Shown here in pieces: positions 28,770 to 44,118 of a DNA stretch of 64,000 nt (positions are counted from its first letter, which is position 1; each line of letters begins with the position of its first letter). The notes beneath the pieces are model-generated. The model saw only the letters and a list, made by a program, of their open reading frames with translations, was not told the origin of the DNA and ran no database searches. Made by a program: the position numbers and the translations under genes. Source of the DNA: Dactylellina haptotyla (Eukaryota; Ascomycota; Orbiliomycetes; Orbiliales; Orbiliaceae); contig CM062380.1 of the NCBI GenBank assembly GCA_031310005.1, forward strand, positions 2,356,001-2,420,000, written 5' to 3'.

Positions 28770-31700
28770 CCCTAATTTATAATAATACTAATATAATATT
28801 TATATAATTTTAAAAACATATAAAATAATAATTTTATAATATTAATTTCAAAATAGTTAAAAATAATATTAATAATATATTATAATAATTACTTTCTTAT
28901 TTAAAATAAAAAATTAAAATTATATAATTTTTATTATAAAATTTATTAATTTTTTTTAATTACTTAATTATAAATAAATAAAAAAATATTAAATATAATA
29001 TAAAAACTCTATTATATTATTAAACTTATAAATGATAGTTTTTATTAATTATATTTCATATAATTTAAATAATAAAAAACCAACAACATATATATATATA
29101 ACTCAAACAACTAATATATAATAAAATTAATAAAATTTTTTATTATTTTAATACAATAAACTATAATTAGAATTAAAAATTATATAAATTTAAAATTATA
29201 ACAATTTTTAAAACTTATAATAAAAAATAAAACATATATTTAATAATCAATTCCTTTAAAATAATAAGTTTTAAATATAATCTTCTATTATTTATTAATT
29301 TTATTAAATAACTTAATTTTACCTTATATATACATTCTATTTTTCTATTTTTAATTAATACCATTTTTATTTTCTTTATAATTATATCTATAGGAAATAC
29401 ATTTTAATATTATAATTAATAATCTTAATTAGTATATTTATATTATTAATTATCAATATTATTATAATAATAATTATATATATATAATAGTGTTTATAAT
29501 CTATTTAAATAAATATACTTTTATATATTTATAAATGTAAATTGTATTTAGAGTAAATTAATTATTTAATATCTACTTATTAATTTATATATTAATATAT
29601 ATTTTATAAAATTATAATATTAAATTTTTAAATAACAAAAATCCTAGTATTAATTATATAATTTATAACCCCTATAATTTATTATTATATTTAAAATTTA
29701 TAATACTATTAAATAATTACTTTATAAATATATATCTATAATATTAATATTTTAATTAATATAGTTTATAGTATAATATTAAATAGATTTTCCTTTTTTA
29801 AATAATTATTATTATTAATATATTATAAAAATTAAATAACAATATTACTATTTTTTAGCTTTTTATTTATTTATTAATTTTAATGTTAAAACACCCAAAT
29901 ATAATTAATTATAATATTAATAAAACAAATAGCATATTATTTACGTAAATTATAATTACAATATTTAAAATATAAAAATTTATAAGTACATTTATATTTT
30001 TATTTAATTTAACAAATATTATAGTAAAATTAATATATATAAAAATAAATGTATAAGTTATATAAATTATTATATATTTTTTATATATAATTGCTAATTA
30101 AATATATATATTAACATATAAAACTATATGATAAAACAAATTAATATTAGTAATATATTTATTTAATTATTATAATTTTGGTTTATAAGTATTTTTGTAC
30201 TAATGTGTATTAATATATTTATTTATATATTATTTATATTTATTATTATAAATAGAAGATTTTATACCTTCAAAAACAATTTTATTTTAGAAATATAGAA
30301 TTTATAAAGGTTTTTAATAATACTTTTATTATTATATTATTAAGTGTTTAAAACCATAATATTCCAATATAAAATATATTATAATATTTGTTTATATATT
30401 TAAAAATATTTAATATTATAATATTTAAAATGTTATTAGATTTAATTAATAATATTTATAATAATAATAGCAATATTATTCATATATAATTATAAATATA
30501 AAAGAAGGGATATTTTTAATCCTATTTTTATCAATATTATAATTAATTAAATTTTTTTAAATAAAAAATTTTTATAAATTTTTAATAAATCAAATTCTTT
30601 AAATTTAAATAAATAGAAGTAATCATAATAATATTTTTAAAAATTTATATTTTAACTTTAAAACTATTTTTTTTTAGATTATATTATTTAAATTTAATCC
30701 TTAATTTTTAATATTTTATTAAATTTAACCTTAGATTATATTAAAAAAATTTTTTTAAATCCTTTTTAAATTATATATATTAAATTTTTATTTATATTAT
30801 TAAAATTATTTTAAAATCCATTTTATTCAATTTTAAATAATTAGTTAAGATATAATTTAATTAATTATAATTTTAATATAATTATTTATTGGATTTTAAA
30901 TCAATTCTTATTATAAAATCAGGTATAATTTAAATTTATAAAACTAAACTATAATAATTATAAATTTTATTTTTAAAATAATTTTTTTTTATTTATAAAA
31001 TTAAATTTTTAAATTAATATTTAAAAGAATTTTTCTTATTTTATAAATAAAATCATCTAATTAAATAATAAAATATTATATTTCAATATAATTTAGGTTA
31101 AGATTTCAATTTTTAAATTAATATTTAAAAGAATTTTTCTTATTTTATAAATAAAATCATCTAATTAAATAATAAAATATTATATTTCAATATAATTTAG
31201 GTTAAGATTTCTAAATTTTTTTAATAATATTTCAATGGATTTAAATTTTTAATCTATTAATAATAAATTAAAAAATTATTTATTTATATATTTATAAAAA
31301 AGATATAACAATTAAATTCTTAGAAGTAAATTTTATAATTTATTTTTTTAGTTTTTTATTTTTTATTTTTAAATTATATTTATTTTTAAAAAATATTTTA
31401 AAACTATTAAAATTTTAAGTATTTTTTTAAATTTATTAATAATTTTTCCTTTGTATTCCTAGTTTTCTTATAATTTTAAAGTTTAAAAAAATATATAAAA
31501 TAAGATTTTTAAGATATATTTTAATAAAATAAATTTTATATTCTTTAATAAAAAATTGATTTTAATAAAAAAAAAAAAAATTTAATTTAATTAAAAAATT
31601 AATTAAATTTCTTAAATTATTTTCCAAATTTAATAAATTTACTTATATAAAATGCTTATATAATTAGATTTATTATATTTATTTTAATAATTAAATTTTT

Positions 31701-31877
31701 TATTAAAATTTCTTTTAATTCCTTTTCTTTTTTAATTTATTGATTTGTAAAAAATATATTATCTAATTTAATAATAATATTTATATTATTTTTTATAAAT
31801 ATATTTTAAAATATAATAAATAATAATAGTAATTATTTTGTAATTATTTATTTAATTTATTTTAAAGTTTTAGTAGC
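28770..31877. other. AT-rich degraded sequence with a perfect 104-bp tandem duplication
   Basis: No gene is visible. Two adjacent copies of a 104-bp unit, at 31004-31107 and 31108-31211, appear identical, which implies a duplication after the mutational decay. The rest is AT-rich and not identifiable. It ends with gtagc, the target site of the composite element that follows. Confidence 0.55.
31004..31211. repeat. Perfect tandem duplication, 2 x 104 bp
   Basis: Both units run from aatttttaaattaat to ggttaagatttc with no difference that I can see. It lies in RIP-decayed DNA, so the duplication is younger than the decay. Confidence 0.85.
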
Positions 31878-32361
31878 TGTTACACTTCGTACGTTACCCA
31901 ATGTAATAAATATGCAATACTAAGATATATAAAACTCTTTTTTTATTTAGGATATTTGGGTTTCTTAATAAAAAATATATATAAAATTATAAAATATTAA
32001 AAATAGTTTATTTAAAATATATAATAATAATAAAATAAAAATAATTAAATATTAAATTATATTTAAATTAATTGATAAAGATAAAAACTATTTTATTAAT
32101 TTTAATAATAATTTTATATATATATTGGTATACTTTAAAAATAAATATTTATATATTTATATATTCATATATAATTATGTAATTATATAAATATTAATAT
32201 TTATTTACTTGTATTTTTATATATAATTATATATGTGTTATACCACAAATAGAAATATAAAATAGGTAAATATTATTTATAATTAAATAATAAAACTTAA
32301 AATAATATAATACAAAAATAAAATATAAATATTTATATTATTAAAATTTAGAATAATATTA
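31878..32361 (-). repeat. Outer left LTR of the composite element
   Basis: It starts TGTTACACTTCGTACGTTAC, preserved at the outer edge, and fades to AT-rich at the inner end. It is preceded by GTAGC (31873-31877), which recurs immediately after the right LTR at 43129-43133. Confidence 0.85.
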
Positions 32362-34742
32362 TTTTTCTTTTTAGAATAAGTTTTTATATAGATAATTTTT
32401 TATAAAATTTAAAATTTTATATAAATAATAGTAGTTAAATATAAAATAATAATATATTATTATTGTTCTTATATAGAATTTAATTTTATATTATTAGTTT
32501 TTATATTAAAATTAAATCTATATAAAATAATAATTTATATTATATGGATAAATGCTATATAATTATGTATATATAAAAAATAATAATTAAATTAAAATAG
32601 TAAAATAAAATTTAAATTATAAAACATTCTTATAAATATAGGCAATTAATATATTTCTAACAACAATAATATTAGTAAATAAATATTAAAAATTTAAATA
32701 ATTTTTTTATTAATATTAAAATTTTAAATTAATTAAATTAAATTTTTAATATCTTTATTTTTTTTTATAAATATTGTGTTTAGAATAATCATTTTATATT
32801 ATTATATTAAGGAATATTAATTATTCCATTTATATTTATAATAAATATAAAATTGTTTGGTGGATTTTTATAAATAATTTCTAATTCTTATTAAATAGAT
32901 TTAACTAATTTCTAATAGTAAAATAATTAGATTATTAAATGGAAAATTATAAAAAGAATTAAAAAAATTAAAAAGTAGAAAAGTTTAAATAAAAATTATT
33001 TAAAAAGAAAAAAATTACATTAATTAAAATTAAAATATATAAAGATTATTATTTATAAAAAAATATATTAAAATAATTAATAGAATAAGAAGAAATTAAA
33101 GGAGTGGTTAAATAAATTAAAGCTCAAAATAATTCTAATATAATTTTTATTAAAAAAGATAGTAAAAATTTATTAAAATATTATAAATAATTTAATTAAT
33201 TATTAATTTTAAAATTAAATTTTCTTTAATCATTTTTTTTTTTTTATAAGTTATACTATGTTTTTACTAAAAATAGATTTAAATAATAATAAGAAATAGT
33301 TATATTCAAAAATTTATTATTATCTTATAGTTTATATAATAGTAATTATTTAATTAAATATTTGTTATTTTTGTTAAGTTTATTAAAAAAAAATTTAAAT
33401 TCATATTTTATATAATTTTTATATTTGAGTTCTATATTTTTAAATTTTTTTAAGTTTAGGTATTAATTTTAAAAGTAAAATAGAAAAATTAATAAATTTA
33501 AATAAGTCTAGGATTTTAAATTTAAATATTATTATTAAATTTTTTTAATAATGATAAAAATAATGATAAAAATTTATATTTTTGATAATTTAATTTTTAT
33601 TTTATTGTTTTTTTATTTAATATATTTAATAAATAAGTATATTTTTTTTTTTTTTTTTAAAAAATGTTTTTATATATTAATATAATAATATAATATATAT
33701 TTTATTATAAATTAAAAATTTTTTATAAATTATTATAAAAATTCTTTATATTTTTAATATATTTTTTATTTTTAAAATGACTTTCTTAGGTATTATAAAA
33801 ATAGTATTATAATAGAATTCTATTTTTTTAAATATTTTATAAGATATATACTTAGTAGATAAATATTTAAATATATTATATATAAATTTGAAATATAATA
33901 ATAATTTAATTTAATTATTTTATATTATATTAAAAACTTTTAATTATATTTTAATAATATAAATAATTTGTTTATAGCTCTATCTATTTAAATATATTTT
34001 TATTAATAATATTAATTTTAATATTTATTTGGTTTTAACTAAGTTTTAAAATTTATTAGTGAATAATGTATTTTTATTATAGATGTATTTAAATTATAAT
34101 TTATATTAATTGAAGGTTCGTTTATTATAAATTTATTTAAATTTTGTTATAAACTATTTGGAATTTTATGGTTTTAAAATTATTACTTTATTAAATTTAT
34201 AAATAATAATTAAAATTTTATTATAAATAATATTTATAAAAAGTCTCTAAAAAAGCATTCCTTATATAAAATTATATAAAATAATTTAAAATAATTTTAA
34301 AAATATATTATAAGATTATAATTTTCTATAAAGTAAATATTGATTGGGTTTATTTCAATAATATATATTATAAATTTTAATATATTATTTAATATATTGT
34401 TATATTTAAAATCAAAAAAATCAAAAATAAGATTTAATTAAAAGTTTTTAAATTCATTTAATTTTTAAATATCTATAGATTAATATATTATAATATTATT
34501 TAATAAATTATTATTAAAATTTTTTAATAAAAATATAGAAAAATTTTTAAAAAATAAATCCTTCTTTATTATAAAATAGTTTAAAATATTAAAATCTTTT
34601 AATAATATTTTTGTTATAGAATATTTTTAATAATTTTATTTAAAATTTTTATAAATTAATTTTTAAAATATAAAGGTAAAATTAAGAATTTTATTAATTA
34701 AAATAATTATATATTATTTTTTTGAATAATTCCTTTATTAAA

Positions 34743-35240
34743 TATTACACTTCGTACGTTATCCAATATAGTAGTATAAATATACAATATTAGGATATGT
34801 AAATTTTCTTTCTATTTAAAATATTTAGGTTTTTAGTAAAAATATATATAAAATTATAAAATATTAAAGATAATTTATTTAAAATATATAATAATAATAG
34901 AATAAAAATAATTAAATATTAAATTATATTTAAATTGATTAATAAAATAAAATTATTTTATTAATTTTAATAATAATCTTATATATATATTAATATACTT
35001 AAAAATAAGTGTTTATATATTTGTATATTCACATATAATTATACAATTATATAAATATTAATATTTATTTATTCACATCTTTATATACAATCATATAAAT
35101 AATATATTATACTACAATTAAAGATACAAAATAGGTAAATATTATTTATAATTAAACATACTATAAATAATATATATTTATAAATATAAAATATAGTAAT
35201 AAAATTTAAAACAATACAACACAAAATAAAATATAAATTA
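34743..35240 (-). repeat. Internal third LTR of the composite element
   Basis: It starts tattacacttcgtacgtta with a well-preserved left edge like that of an outer LTR. Its inner end lacks about 25 bp corresponding to the tcaagactcgtggtctg part. The left flank ttaaa is not repeated after 43128, so its partner LTR is gone. Confidence 0.75.
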
Positions 35241-38200
35241 TTATTTTTTTTAAAATAAACTTCTATATAGGTAATTTTTTATAAAGTCCAAAATTCTATA
35301 TAAATAATAATAACTAAATATAAAAATAATAATATATTATTATTCTTATATAAGAATTTGATTTTGTATGTTATTAATTTTTATATTAAAATTAGATCTA
35401 TATAAAACAATAATTTATATTATAGTATAAAATTTATTTCTAAATAAATATTTATATAATTATGTGTATATAAAAATATAATAATTAAATTAAAATAATA
35501 AAACAAAATTTAAACTATAAAATATTTTTATAAATATAGTTAATATATTTTTAAAAAATAATGTTAGTAAACAAATATTAAAAAAATTAAAATAAATTTT
35601 TATTAATATTAAAATTTTAAATCAATTAAATTGAAATTTTTAATATTCTTATTTTTTTTTATAAATATTATATTTAGAATAATTATTTTTATATTATTAT
35701 ATTAAAAAATGTTAATTATTCCATTTATACTTAAAGTGAATATAAATTATCTAACAAATTTTTATAAATAATTCTTAATTCTTATTAAATAAATTTAACT
35801 AACTTTCTAATAATAAAATGATTAAATTATTAAATAAAAATTATAAAAAAACTTTAAACAAAAATTATTTAAAAAAAAATTATATTAATTAAAATTAAAA
35901 TATAAAGACCATTTATAAAAAAATATATTAAAACAATTAATAAAATAAAAAGATTAAAAAATAATTAAACAAATTAAAATTTAAAATAATTTTAATATAA
36001 TTTTTATTAAAAAAAATGGTAAAAATTTATCAAAAATTTATCAAAAACTATAGGTAATCTAATTAATTAATTTTAAAATTAAACTTTTTTAATTTTTTTT
36101 TTTTTGTGCTATATTATACTTTTTGTTAAAAATAAATTTAAATAATGGTAAGAAATAAATTATATTTAAAAATTCATTTATTATCCTATAGTTTATATAA
36201 TGATAATTATTTGATTAAATATTTATTATTTTTATTAGGTTTATTAAAAATCTTTTCAAATTTATATTCTATATAATTTTATATTTTAGTTCTTTATTTT
36301 AAATCTTCTTTAAATTTAAAGAAGTTAATTTTAAAAATAAAATATAAAAATTAATAAATTTAAATAAATTTTAGAATTTTAAATTTAAATATATTATTAT
36401 TAAATTTTAATAATAATAAAAATTTATATTTTTAATAATCCAATTTTTTACTTTACTATTCTTTCCATTTAATATATTTAATAAACAAATATATTTTATT
36501 TCTTTTTAAAAGAGGTACTTTTATATATTATTAATTATAATAATACAATATATATTTTATTATAAATTAAAATCTTTTATAAATTATTATAAAATTTTTT
36601 ATATTTTGATATATTTTTCTATTTTTAAAATAATTTTAATATTATAAAAATAAAATTATAATAAAATTTTATTTTTTAAATATTTTATAAAATATATACT
36701 TAGTAAATAAATATTTAAACATATTATAAATAAATTTGAAATATAATAATAATTTAATTTAATTATTTTATACTATATTAAGGAAATTTTTAATTATATT
36801 TCAATAATTTAAATAATTTATTTTATAGTTTTATTTATCTAAATATATTTTTATTAGTAATATTAATTTTAATATCAATTTAGTTCCTAATTGAGTTTTA
36901 AAATTTATTAATAAATAATATATCTCTATCATAGATATATTTAAATCATAATTTATATTAATTAAAAATTTATTTATTATAAATTTATTTAAATTTAATT
37001 ATAAATATTATTATTTTACTAAATTTATAAATAATAATTAAAACTTTATTATAAATAATATTTATAAAAGATTTTTAAAAAGTATTTTTATATAAAATTA
37101 TATAAAATTATTTAGAATAATTTTAAAAATATATTATAAAATTATAATTTTTATAAAATAAATATCAACTAAATTTATTTTAACAATATATATTATAAAT
37201 TTTAATATATTATTCAATATATTATTATATTTAAGATTAAAAATAAAATTTAATTAAAATTTTTTAAATATATTCAATTCCTAAATATCCGTAGCTAATA
37301 TATCATAATATTACTTAATAAATTATTATTAAAATTTTTAATAAAAATATTAAAAAATCTTTAAAAAGAATAAATCTTTTTTATTATAAAATAATCTAAA
37401 GTATTAAAATCTCCTAATAATATTTTTTTATAACAAAATATTTATTATAATTTTGTTTAAAATTATTTATAAACTAATTTTCTAAAATATAAAAAGTAAA
37501 ATTGAAAACTTTATTAACTAAAATAATTATATATTACTTTTTTAAAATAACTCTTTTATCAAATTAAATTTTAATTATTAAATCAAATTCTTAATTAATA
37601 GTGTTGGTTTTAAAATTTTTTTTTAATAAATATATAATTTTTATTAATTAATAAATTCCTATTAATAAATTTATTATTTATTAAAATTTTTAAATAATAA
37701 AAATAAATAACTTGAAAATTCTTATAATTTAAATATATTATAAAAAAATTTTTATCTAAAAATATATTTTCCATATTTTGTAAATTTAAATAATAATTAT
37801 CATTTTTATTATAAATAGGGTATTATAATTTAATAATATTAAACTTATAAGAAAGGTAGATAATAGAGTACCATTTTAAATAATTTATAATTAATATAAA
37901 CAAACTTCTAATATAATATTAAAAACATCTATTTCAATTTTAATAAATAAATTGGGATTATATAATTTAAAAATAAAAATTAAAAAAATAATTTTTAAAT
38001 ATATTAAAAACATATATCCAGTTAAAAATCATATCAAAATATACTCCAATTTTTATTAATTTTAAAAGGCAATAAATATATAATTATATTATTTAATAAA
38101 TTATTAATAATAATTATAAAGTTTTAAAAAACTTAAATATTTTTAATATTTTAAAATTAAAATTATTTTTAAATAACATTAATTTTTTTAAATCCATTTT

Positions 38201-41200
38201 AATTTCTTTAATTATAATTATAACTTTAAAAATTTGTATTCATATAATTTAAATTTTATTTTTCTAATTTAAAATTATATTTATTTAAAGCTTTAAGAAT
38301 AATAATAATATATTTAATATTTTTCAAATTTTTATTATAAATTAATATATCATTTAAATAAATAATATATATTTTATTAATATATTTTTTAACATATAAT
38401 TTATAAAAATTTAAAAAATACTAAAATATTAATTAATTTTCTAAAATATTAATTAATTTTATAAATATAATTAAATATTTAAATAAATTATAATAATATT
38501 TAAATATTATTTTCAAACATCTTTTAAAACAATTTATAAATTATAATAGGCGATTATAATATTAAATTTAATAAAATAAATAATTTTAATTAATTAATTT
38601 AAAAATTTATTAATTTAGTAAACTATTATAATCTTTAATTATAATGGTGTTAAATTTTAATAATTAATATAAATTTATAATTTTCTATTTTTTAGAAATA
38701 AAAAATTAAATATTTTATAAAAAATTTTAAAAACAAATAAATTTTTTTATAAATTTTTTTAATATATTTTTAAATATTTTAAATTTTTTATAATATAAAT
38801 ATAAATAAATAAGAATTTAAAATAATATTTTCTTACAATAATATTTTATAAATAAATTTATTAAAAAATTATAATATATTTTATTTTTAATTTTTTAAAA
38901 ATTTAAATTTATTTAAAAATCCATTTTAAAATTTTTAAAATAAAATATTTTAATAATTTTAACAATTTTAATAATATTTTTAGTTTTAAATTATATTCAT
39001 TTAAAAATATTAAACTTATTATAAAATACATAAATTTTTTTTGTTAAAAATATTCTATAAATTATAAATAAATTTTTTTAATTATTTATAAATTATTTAT
39101 CAAATCTAATATAAATTTTATTAATATTTATAATAAATAAATTTAATTATTTTATTTTTAAAATTTATAATTAAGTCATAATCCTCCAACCAATCATATT
39201 TTAAAATAAAATTATTATTGGTAAAATTAAAATATTGATAATTTGTTTTTTAAAATATTTATTAATAAAAATAATATTAAATTTAAAATTTTTTAAAAAC
39301 AACAATATTATATATAATATTTTAAATCATATAAAAAATTATATTTTTAATATATTTTTTAAAATGTATATAATTTTGTTTTGTTATTTGTAAAAATTTG
39401 TATAAAATTTTTATTAATAATATAAAATTTAAAAATATTATTTTTAATTTAATTAAAAATTTTGTTAGGTTTTTTAATAAAGTTAAAATGGATAATTTAA
39501 TATATATTATTATTTAAAATTTTTAATTTAAAATATTATATTATTTAATATTATTAAATTCTGTATTATCAATAGTATTTTTAGTTTTTATTTTTAAAAA
39601 TTAAATAATATATTTATTATAATTAAAATATTCTGTTAATAATTTTAAATATAAAGTTTTAAATCTTTTATAATAAAATTATTATTTATAGTTTAAACAA
39701 TTTTTATAAATATATAATTTTAAAAATTTCTTCTAATATATTATAAAATAATATTAATCTATTTTTATATATAATTAATATAAATATAAAAATTTTATTA
39801 TAAAAATAATAATTAAAAGTTTTAATTTACAAAATTAACATTTTTTTTTTCAATTTTTATAATATTAATTTTTAATATTATTTTAATAATATTATAATTC
39901 TCTATATAAAATCAATATGTTTTATAATCTTATACTAGTTTAATTCCATAATAATAAAATATTATAAAATAAATAATTTATTAATAAAATTTATAAGAAT
40001 TTTTATTATTTTTCCACATATTCATAATTAAAAATGATTTTTAATTTATATAATTTTAATATATAAATTTAATTAAATCTATATTAAAATATCCATATAG
40101 TTAATATTAATATATTTTATATATTTTATATATTAATTAATAAATTAAGATTAACTTTTATTATTATCAGTATAAAATATTAAATAATTATATTTTATAA
40201 ACCTAATATTAAATAAAATAAATTATTTAAAATACTAATTTTTAATATTTAAATATAATATTTATTTTTGTAATTTCCATTAATTTTTTAACATTTAATT
40301 TTTGAAAGTTTATTTATTAAAAATTCAATTCTGGTAAATAAATAATATCATTAATTATTAAAAATTAATAATTTTTTTCTAAATTAATTTTTTATATAAT
40401 AAATTAATAAGAGAATATCAAATAACTCTATAATTTTTTTATAAATAAATTTTAAATTTATATTAATATATAATTTTCAAAATCTATTTTAAATAGGTTT
40501 TTTTGAATTTTATATTCTTTTTATAAATTATTTAAAAGGTTTTAAATAAATTGTAAATATATAGTTTTTTCTAAGAAAAAATTTTCCCATTTAAAATGAT
40601 ATTTTTTTATAATAAATTTAATATTAATTTTTTATTAAATTTCTTTAATTTCTAATTCTTAAAAAATATATATTTTAAAAAAGCCAATAAATAGAATAAA
40701 AATTTGAGTTTTTTTTAGTGTGGCTAGGATTTGAAATATAATAAGGTTAACGTTAAAAAAACCTTCTTTATTAACTTAATAAAAGGTAATATTAAATTAG
40801 TATTTTTTTTAGAGTTTTTCTTTGAATTATTGATAGTCGCTTTTATATTCTTTAATATATTTATTATAACTTTTTTAATATTTATCATAATTATGTTATT
40901 TTTATAATATTTCTTAATTAGTTATTTAAATGTTCTTTAATTATTGATTAATTAAATAATATTGTTTAATATGTTTTTTCTTATTATATTAATAATATAC
41001 CAATTTATTAGATTTTGGAAAACGATTTTTAATTATTAATTTTAATTTTAAATTTTTTTAATTTTATAGGAAATAATCCAAAATATTTTTTAAAATCCAA
41101 TTATTTTTATTTCATTACTATTAATTATTTAATCTTTAATAGTTATTCTAAAATATATATAAAAATTATTCTAATTCTATAATAATTCTAATTTATTATA

Positions 41201-42601
41201 AAATAATTTTTAGGATTATGAGATAATTGATTTTTTAATTATTATTATAAAATCCAAATTAATTATTTTATTAATTTAAGTAATTCTCTTTAAAATTGGG
41301 AAATCTAATTCTCTTAAAAATTGGGAAATCAATTATAATTATTACAATTTTAAAAATGTTTATTTTATATTTTTAAAAATAATTATTATTGAGTTTTATA
41401 ATTAAATTTTTAATTATATAGTATTAGATTTTTAAATTATATATAATTATTTTAATAATTTTCTATTTTTATATAAGTTTTAATTCTTTTTTAATATAAT
41501 AGATTAATTATTCTATTATATATCCAATTATAAAAGTATAAATATTAATAATCTAAAATATTTTTTAATAGATTTAATTTATTATAAATTTTAAATAATA
41601 TAAAGAGTTTTTTTATCTTATTTTAATATTTATAAAATTATTTAAATCTTTTAATAAAATATAAATAATTAATAAAGATTTAAATAACATAATCATTATT
41701 AACCTTCTATTCTTTATTTTTTTATTTTTTTATATTATATAAAATAAAAATTATAAATATGGAAAATAATTTTAATAAAAATATAAAAAGAAAATAGATT
41801 TTATCTTTATATTTTTAAATTATTGGTATTAAAAATAAAAGATAGTAATAATTTATTAAGTAAATTGATCAAATTTATATAATAAATTATCAAATTTATT
41901 AAAATTTAATATTTTTATTTTTTTATAAAAATAAAAGGTTAAAATAAATTAATAAAATTTATTAAAAAATTATTAAAATTATTAAAATATTTTTTATTAT
42001 TATTAAAATTTATTAAATTTTTTAAATTTTCAAAATTAAAAACTAATTTATAGTAAAATTTATTTTTATTTAATATAAAATAAAAATAATTTTATTTAAT
42101 TTTAACTAAATTTTAAAATAATTGGTATAATTTTTCCTCCAATTATTAAAACACATTTTATATATTTTTATATATTTTGATAATTATTTAAATTATAATA
42201 ACCATTTTTTAAATTTTTAAAATTTTTGTAATTTTTTAAATTTTATAAATATTATTATTTAAAATAATAATTTTCATTAAGTTATTAATAATTTTATTAA
42301 ATATATATAATTTTTTTCCTAAAATAAATTTTGTTATTAATAATTAAAATTTTATTTTTATTTTAAATAAATTAATTTTAAAATTAATAAAAATAAAATA
42401 ATATATTTTTATCTTTATAAATATAAAAATATTTAATTAATTTTATAAAACTTAATTTTTAATTTATTTATTTAAATATTATATAAATAAGAGTAATCGT
42501 TTTCTTTATTTATAATCTTATTCTTTAAGATTATAAAATTTTTAAATTAAAAGATATTATTATATATATACTTCTTTTTAATTAAAAATGATTAATTAAA
42601 A

Positions 42602-43128
42602 TATTATACTTTATATATTATTTAATATAATAATATAAATATATAATATTAAAATATATAAAAAAAAAATTTTATTTAAAATATTTAAATTTTTTAATAA
42701 AAAATATATATAAAATTATAAAATATTAAAAATAACTTATTTAAAATATATAACAACAATAAAATAAAGATAATTAAATATTAAATTATATTTAAATTAA
42801 CCAATGAAAATAAAAACTATTTTATCAATTTTAATAATAATTTTATATATATATTAATATAAATAAATACTTATATATTTATATACTCACATATAATTAT
42901 ACAATTATACAAACATTAATATTCACTTACTCACATCCTTATATACAATTATACAAGCAATATATTATACTATAAATAAAAATACAAAATAGGTAAATAT
43001 TATTTATAATTAAACATACTATAGGTAATATATATCTATAAATACCAAATACGGCAATAAAACTCAAAACAGTGTAGTGCAAAGCAAGGTACAGGTATTT
43101 GTACTATCAAGACTCGTGGTCTGTGACA
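42602..43128 (-). repeat. Outer right LTR of the composite element
   Basis: The inner left end is fully mutated. The outer right end (about 43030-43128) is preserved and finishes GACTCGTGGTCTGTGACA, followed by GTAGC. Confidence 0.88.
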
Positions 43129-43133
43129 GTAGC

Positions 43134-43575
43134 TAAATTAAAATTTTTATTATATTATTTTGTTTAAATTAAATTATATATTAATATTTTTTTTTTTATT
43201 TTTTAAATTATATTCTTTAACAATTTCTTCGCTTAATATTTAAATTTATTTATTATAATAATTTGACCTTTCTTAATTAATATTTAAATATTTAATAAAT
43301 TCCTCTAAATATATTTTACTATAATATAATAATATTTTTTTATTTTACTAATAGTTTTTTTTATAAAAAAAGATCTAAATTATTCCATATAATTAATTAT
43401 TTTAATATTTTGTTATTAAATTATTAATATTAAAATTGTAATTTTAAAAGTATGTACAATCTCTATTATAATTTAACTAAAATTTATAATCTAAAATATC
43501 ATTTTACTTTGTAATTTTTAGAATAATATTTTTTAAATGTATGATTGTTTAAAAAATTAGCATATTTAATATATA
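43134..43575. other. AT-rich host sequence between two element insertions
   Basis: About 440 bp with no gene. Its left neighbour before insertion of the composite element was the sequence ending at 31872; its right neighbour before insertion of element 2 resumes at 52208. Confidence 0.5.
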
Positions 43576-44118
43576 TATTATAGACTATAGGTCTTAATAA
43601 TACAAATACTTATACCTTACTTTACACTATATTATTCTAAATTTTATTATTATATTTTATATTTATAGATATATATTACTCTTAGTATATTTACCTAAAA
43701 ATCCACCTACCTATTTAATATACTATATTACAATATAATATAAAATATTTACCTATTCATCTCTTAGTTTAAACAAATAATATAAAAAATAAATAAAACT
43801 TATTTATTTATATATCTCATTTATATGAGTATATAAAAAAATGAATATTTAAAAATACCTCACAACTATTATATATATAAAATTATTATTAAAATTAATA
43901 AAATAATTATCATTTTTATTGGTTAATTTAAATATAATTTAATATATTTAATTATTTTACTCTATTATTATATACTTTAAATAAACTATTTTTAATACCT
44001 TATAATTTTATATATACTTTTACTAAAAATCTAAATATTTTAAGTAGAGAAAAATTTTATATATCTTAATATTATATATTTATATTATTATATTAAATAA
44101 TATAGGAAGTATATAACA
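43576..44118 (+). repeat. 5' LTR of element 2
   Basis: It reads tattatagactataggtc for TGTCACAGACCACGAGTC, more mutated at the outer edge than in the other copies, and ends gaagtatataaca. The left flank is atata (43571-43575). Confidence 0.8.

Larger units (their letters stand above)
31878..43128 (-). mobile_element. Composite minus-strand Ty3/gypsy element with three LTRs, RIP-inactivated
   Basis: The outer LTRs (31878-32361 and 42602-43128) are flanked by the same GC-containing 5-mer GTAGC, good evidence for one insertion event. Between them are 2.4 kb of 3'-end internal sequence (32362-34742), a third LTR in the same orientation (34743 to about 35240), then an internal region of about 7.4 kb. 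The 2.4-kb piece and the start of the long internal region are copies of the same sequence. The RT box on the minus strand is at 38349-38360 and reads Y-L-N-D, so one Asp codon survives. The likely history is insertion of a second copy into the first, followed by recombination that removed one LTR and the duplicate segment. Confidence 0.75.
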
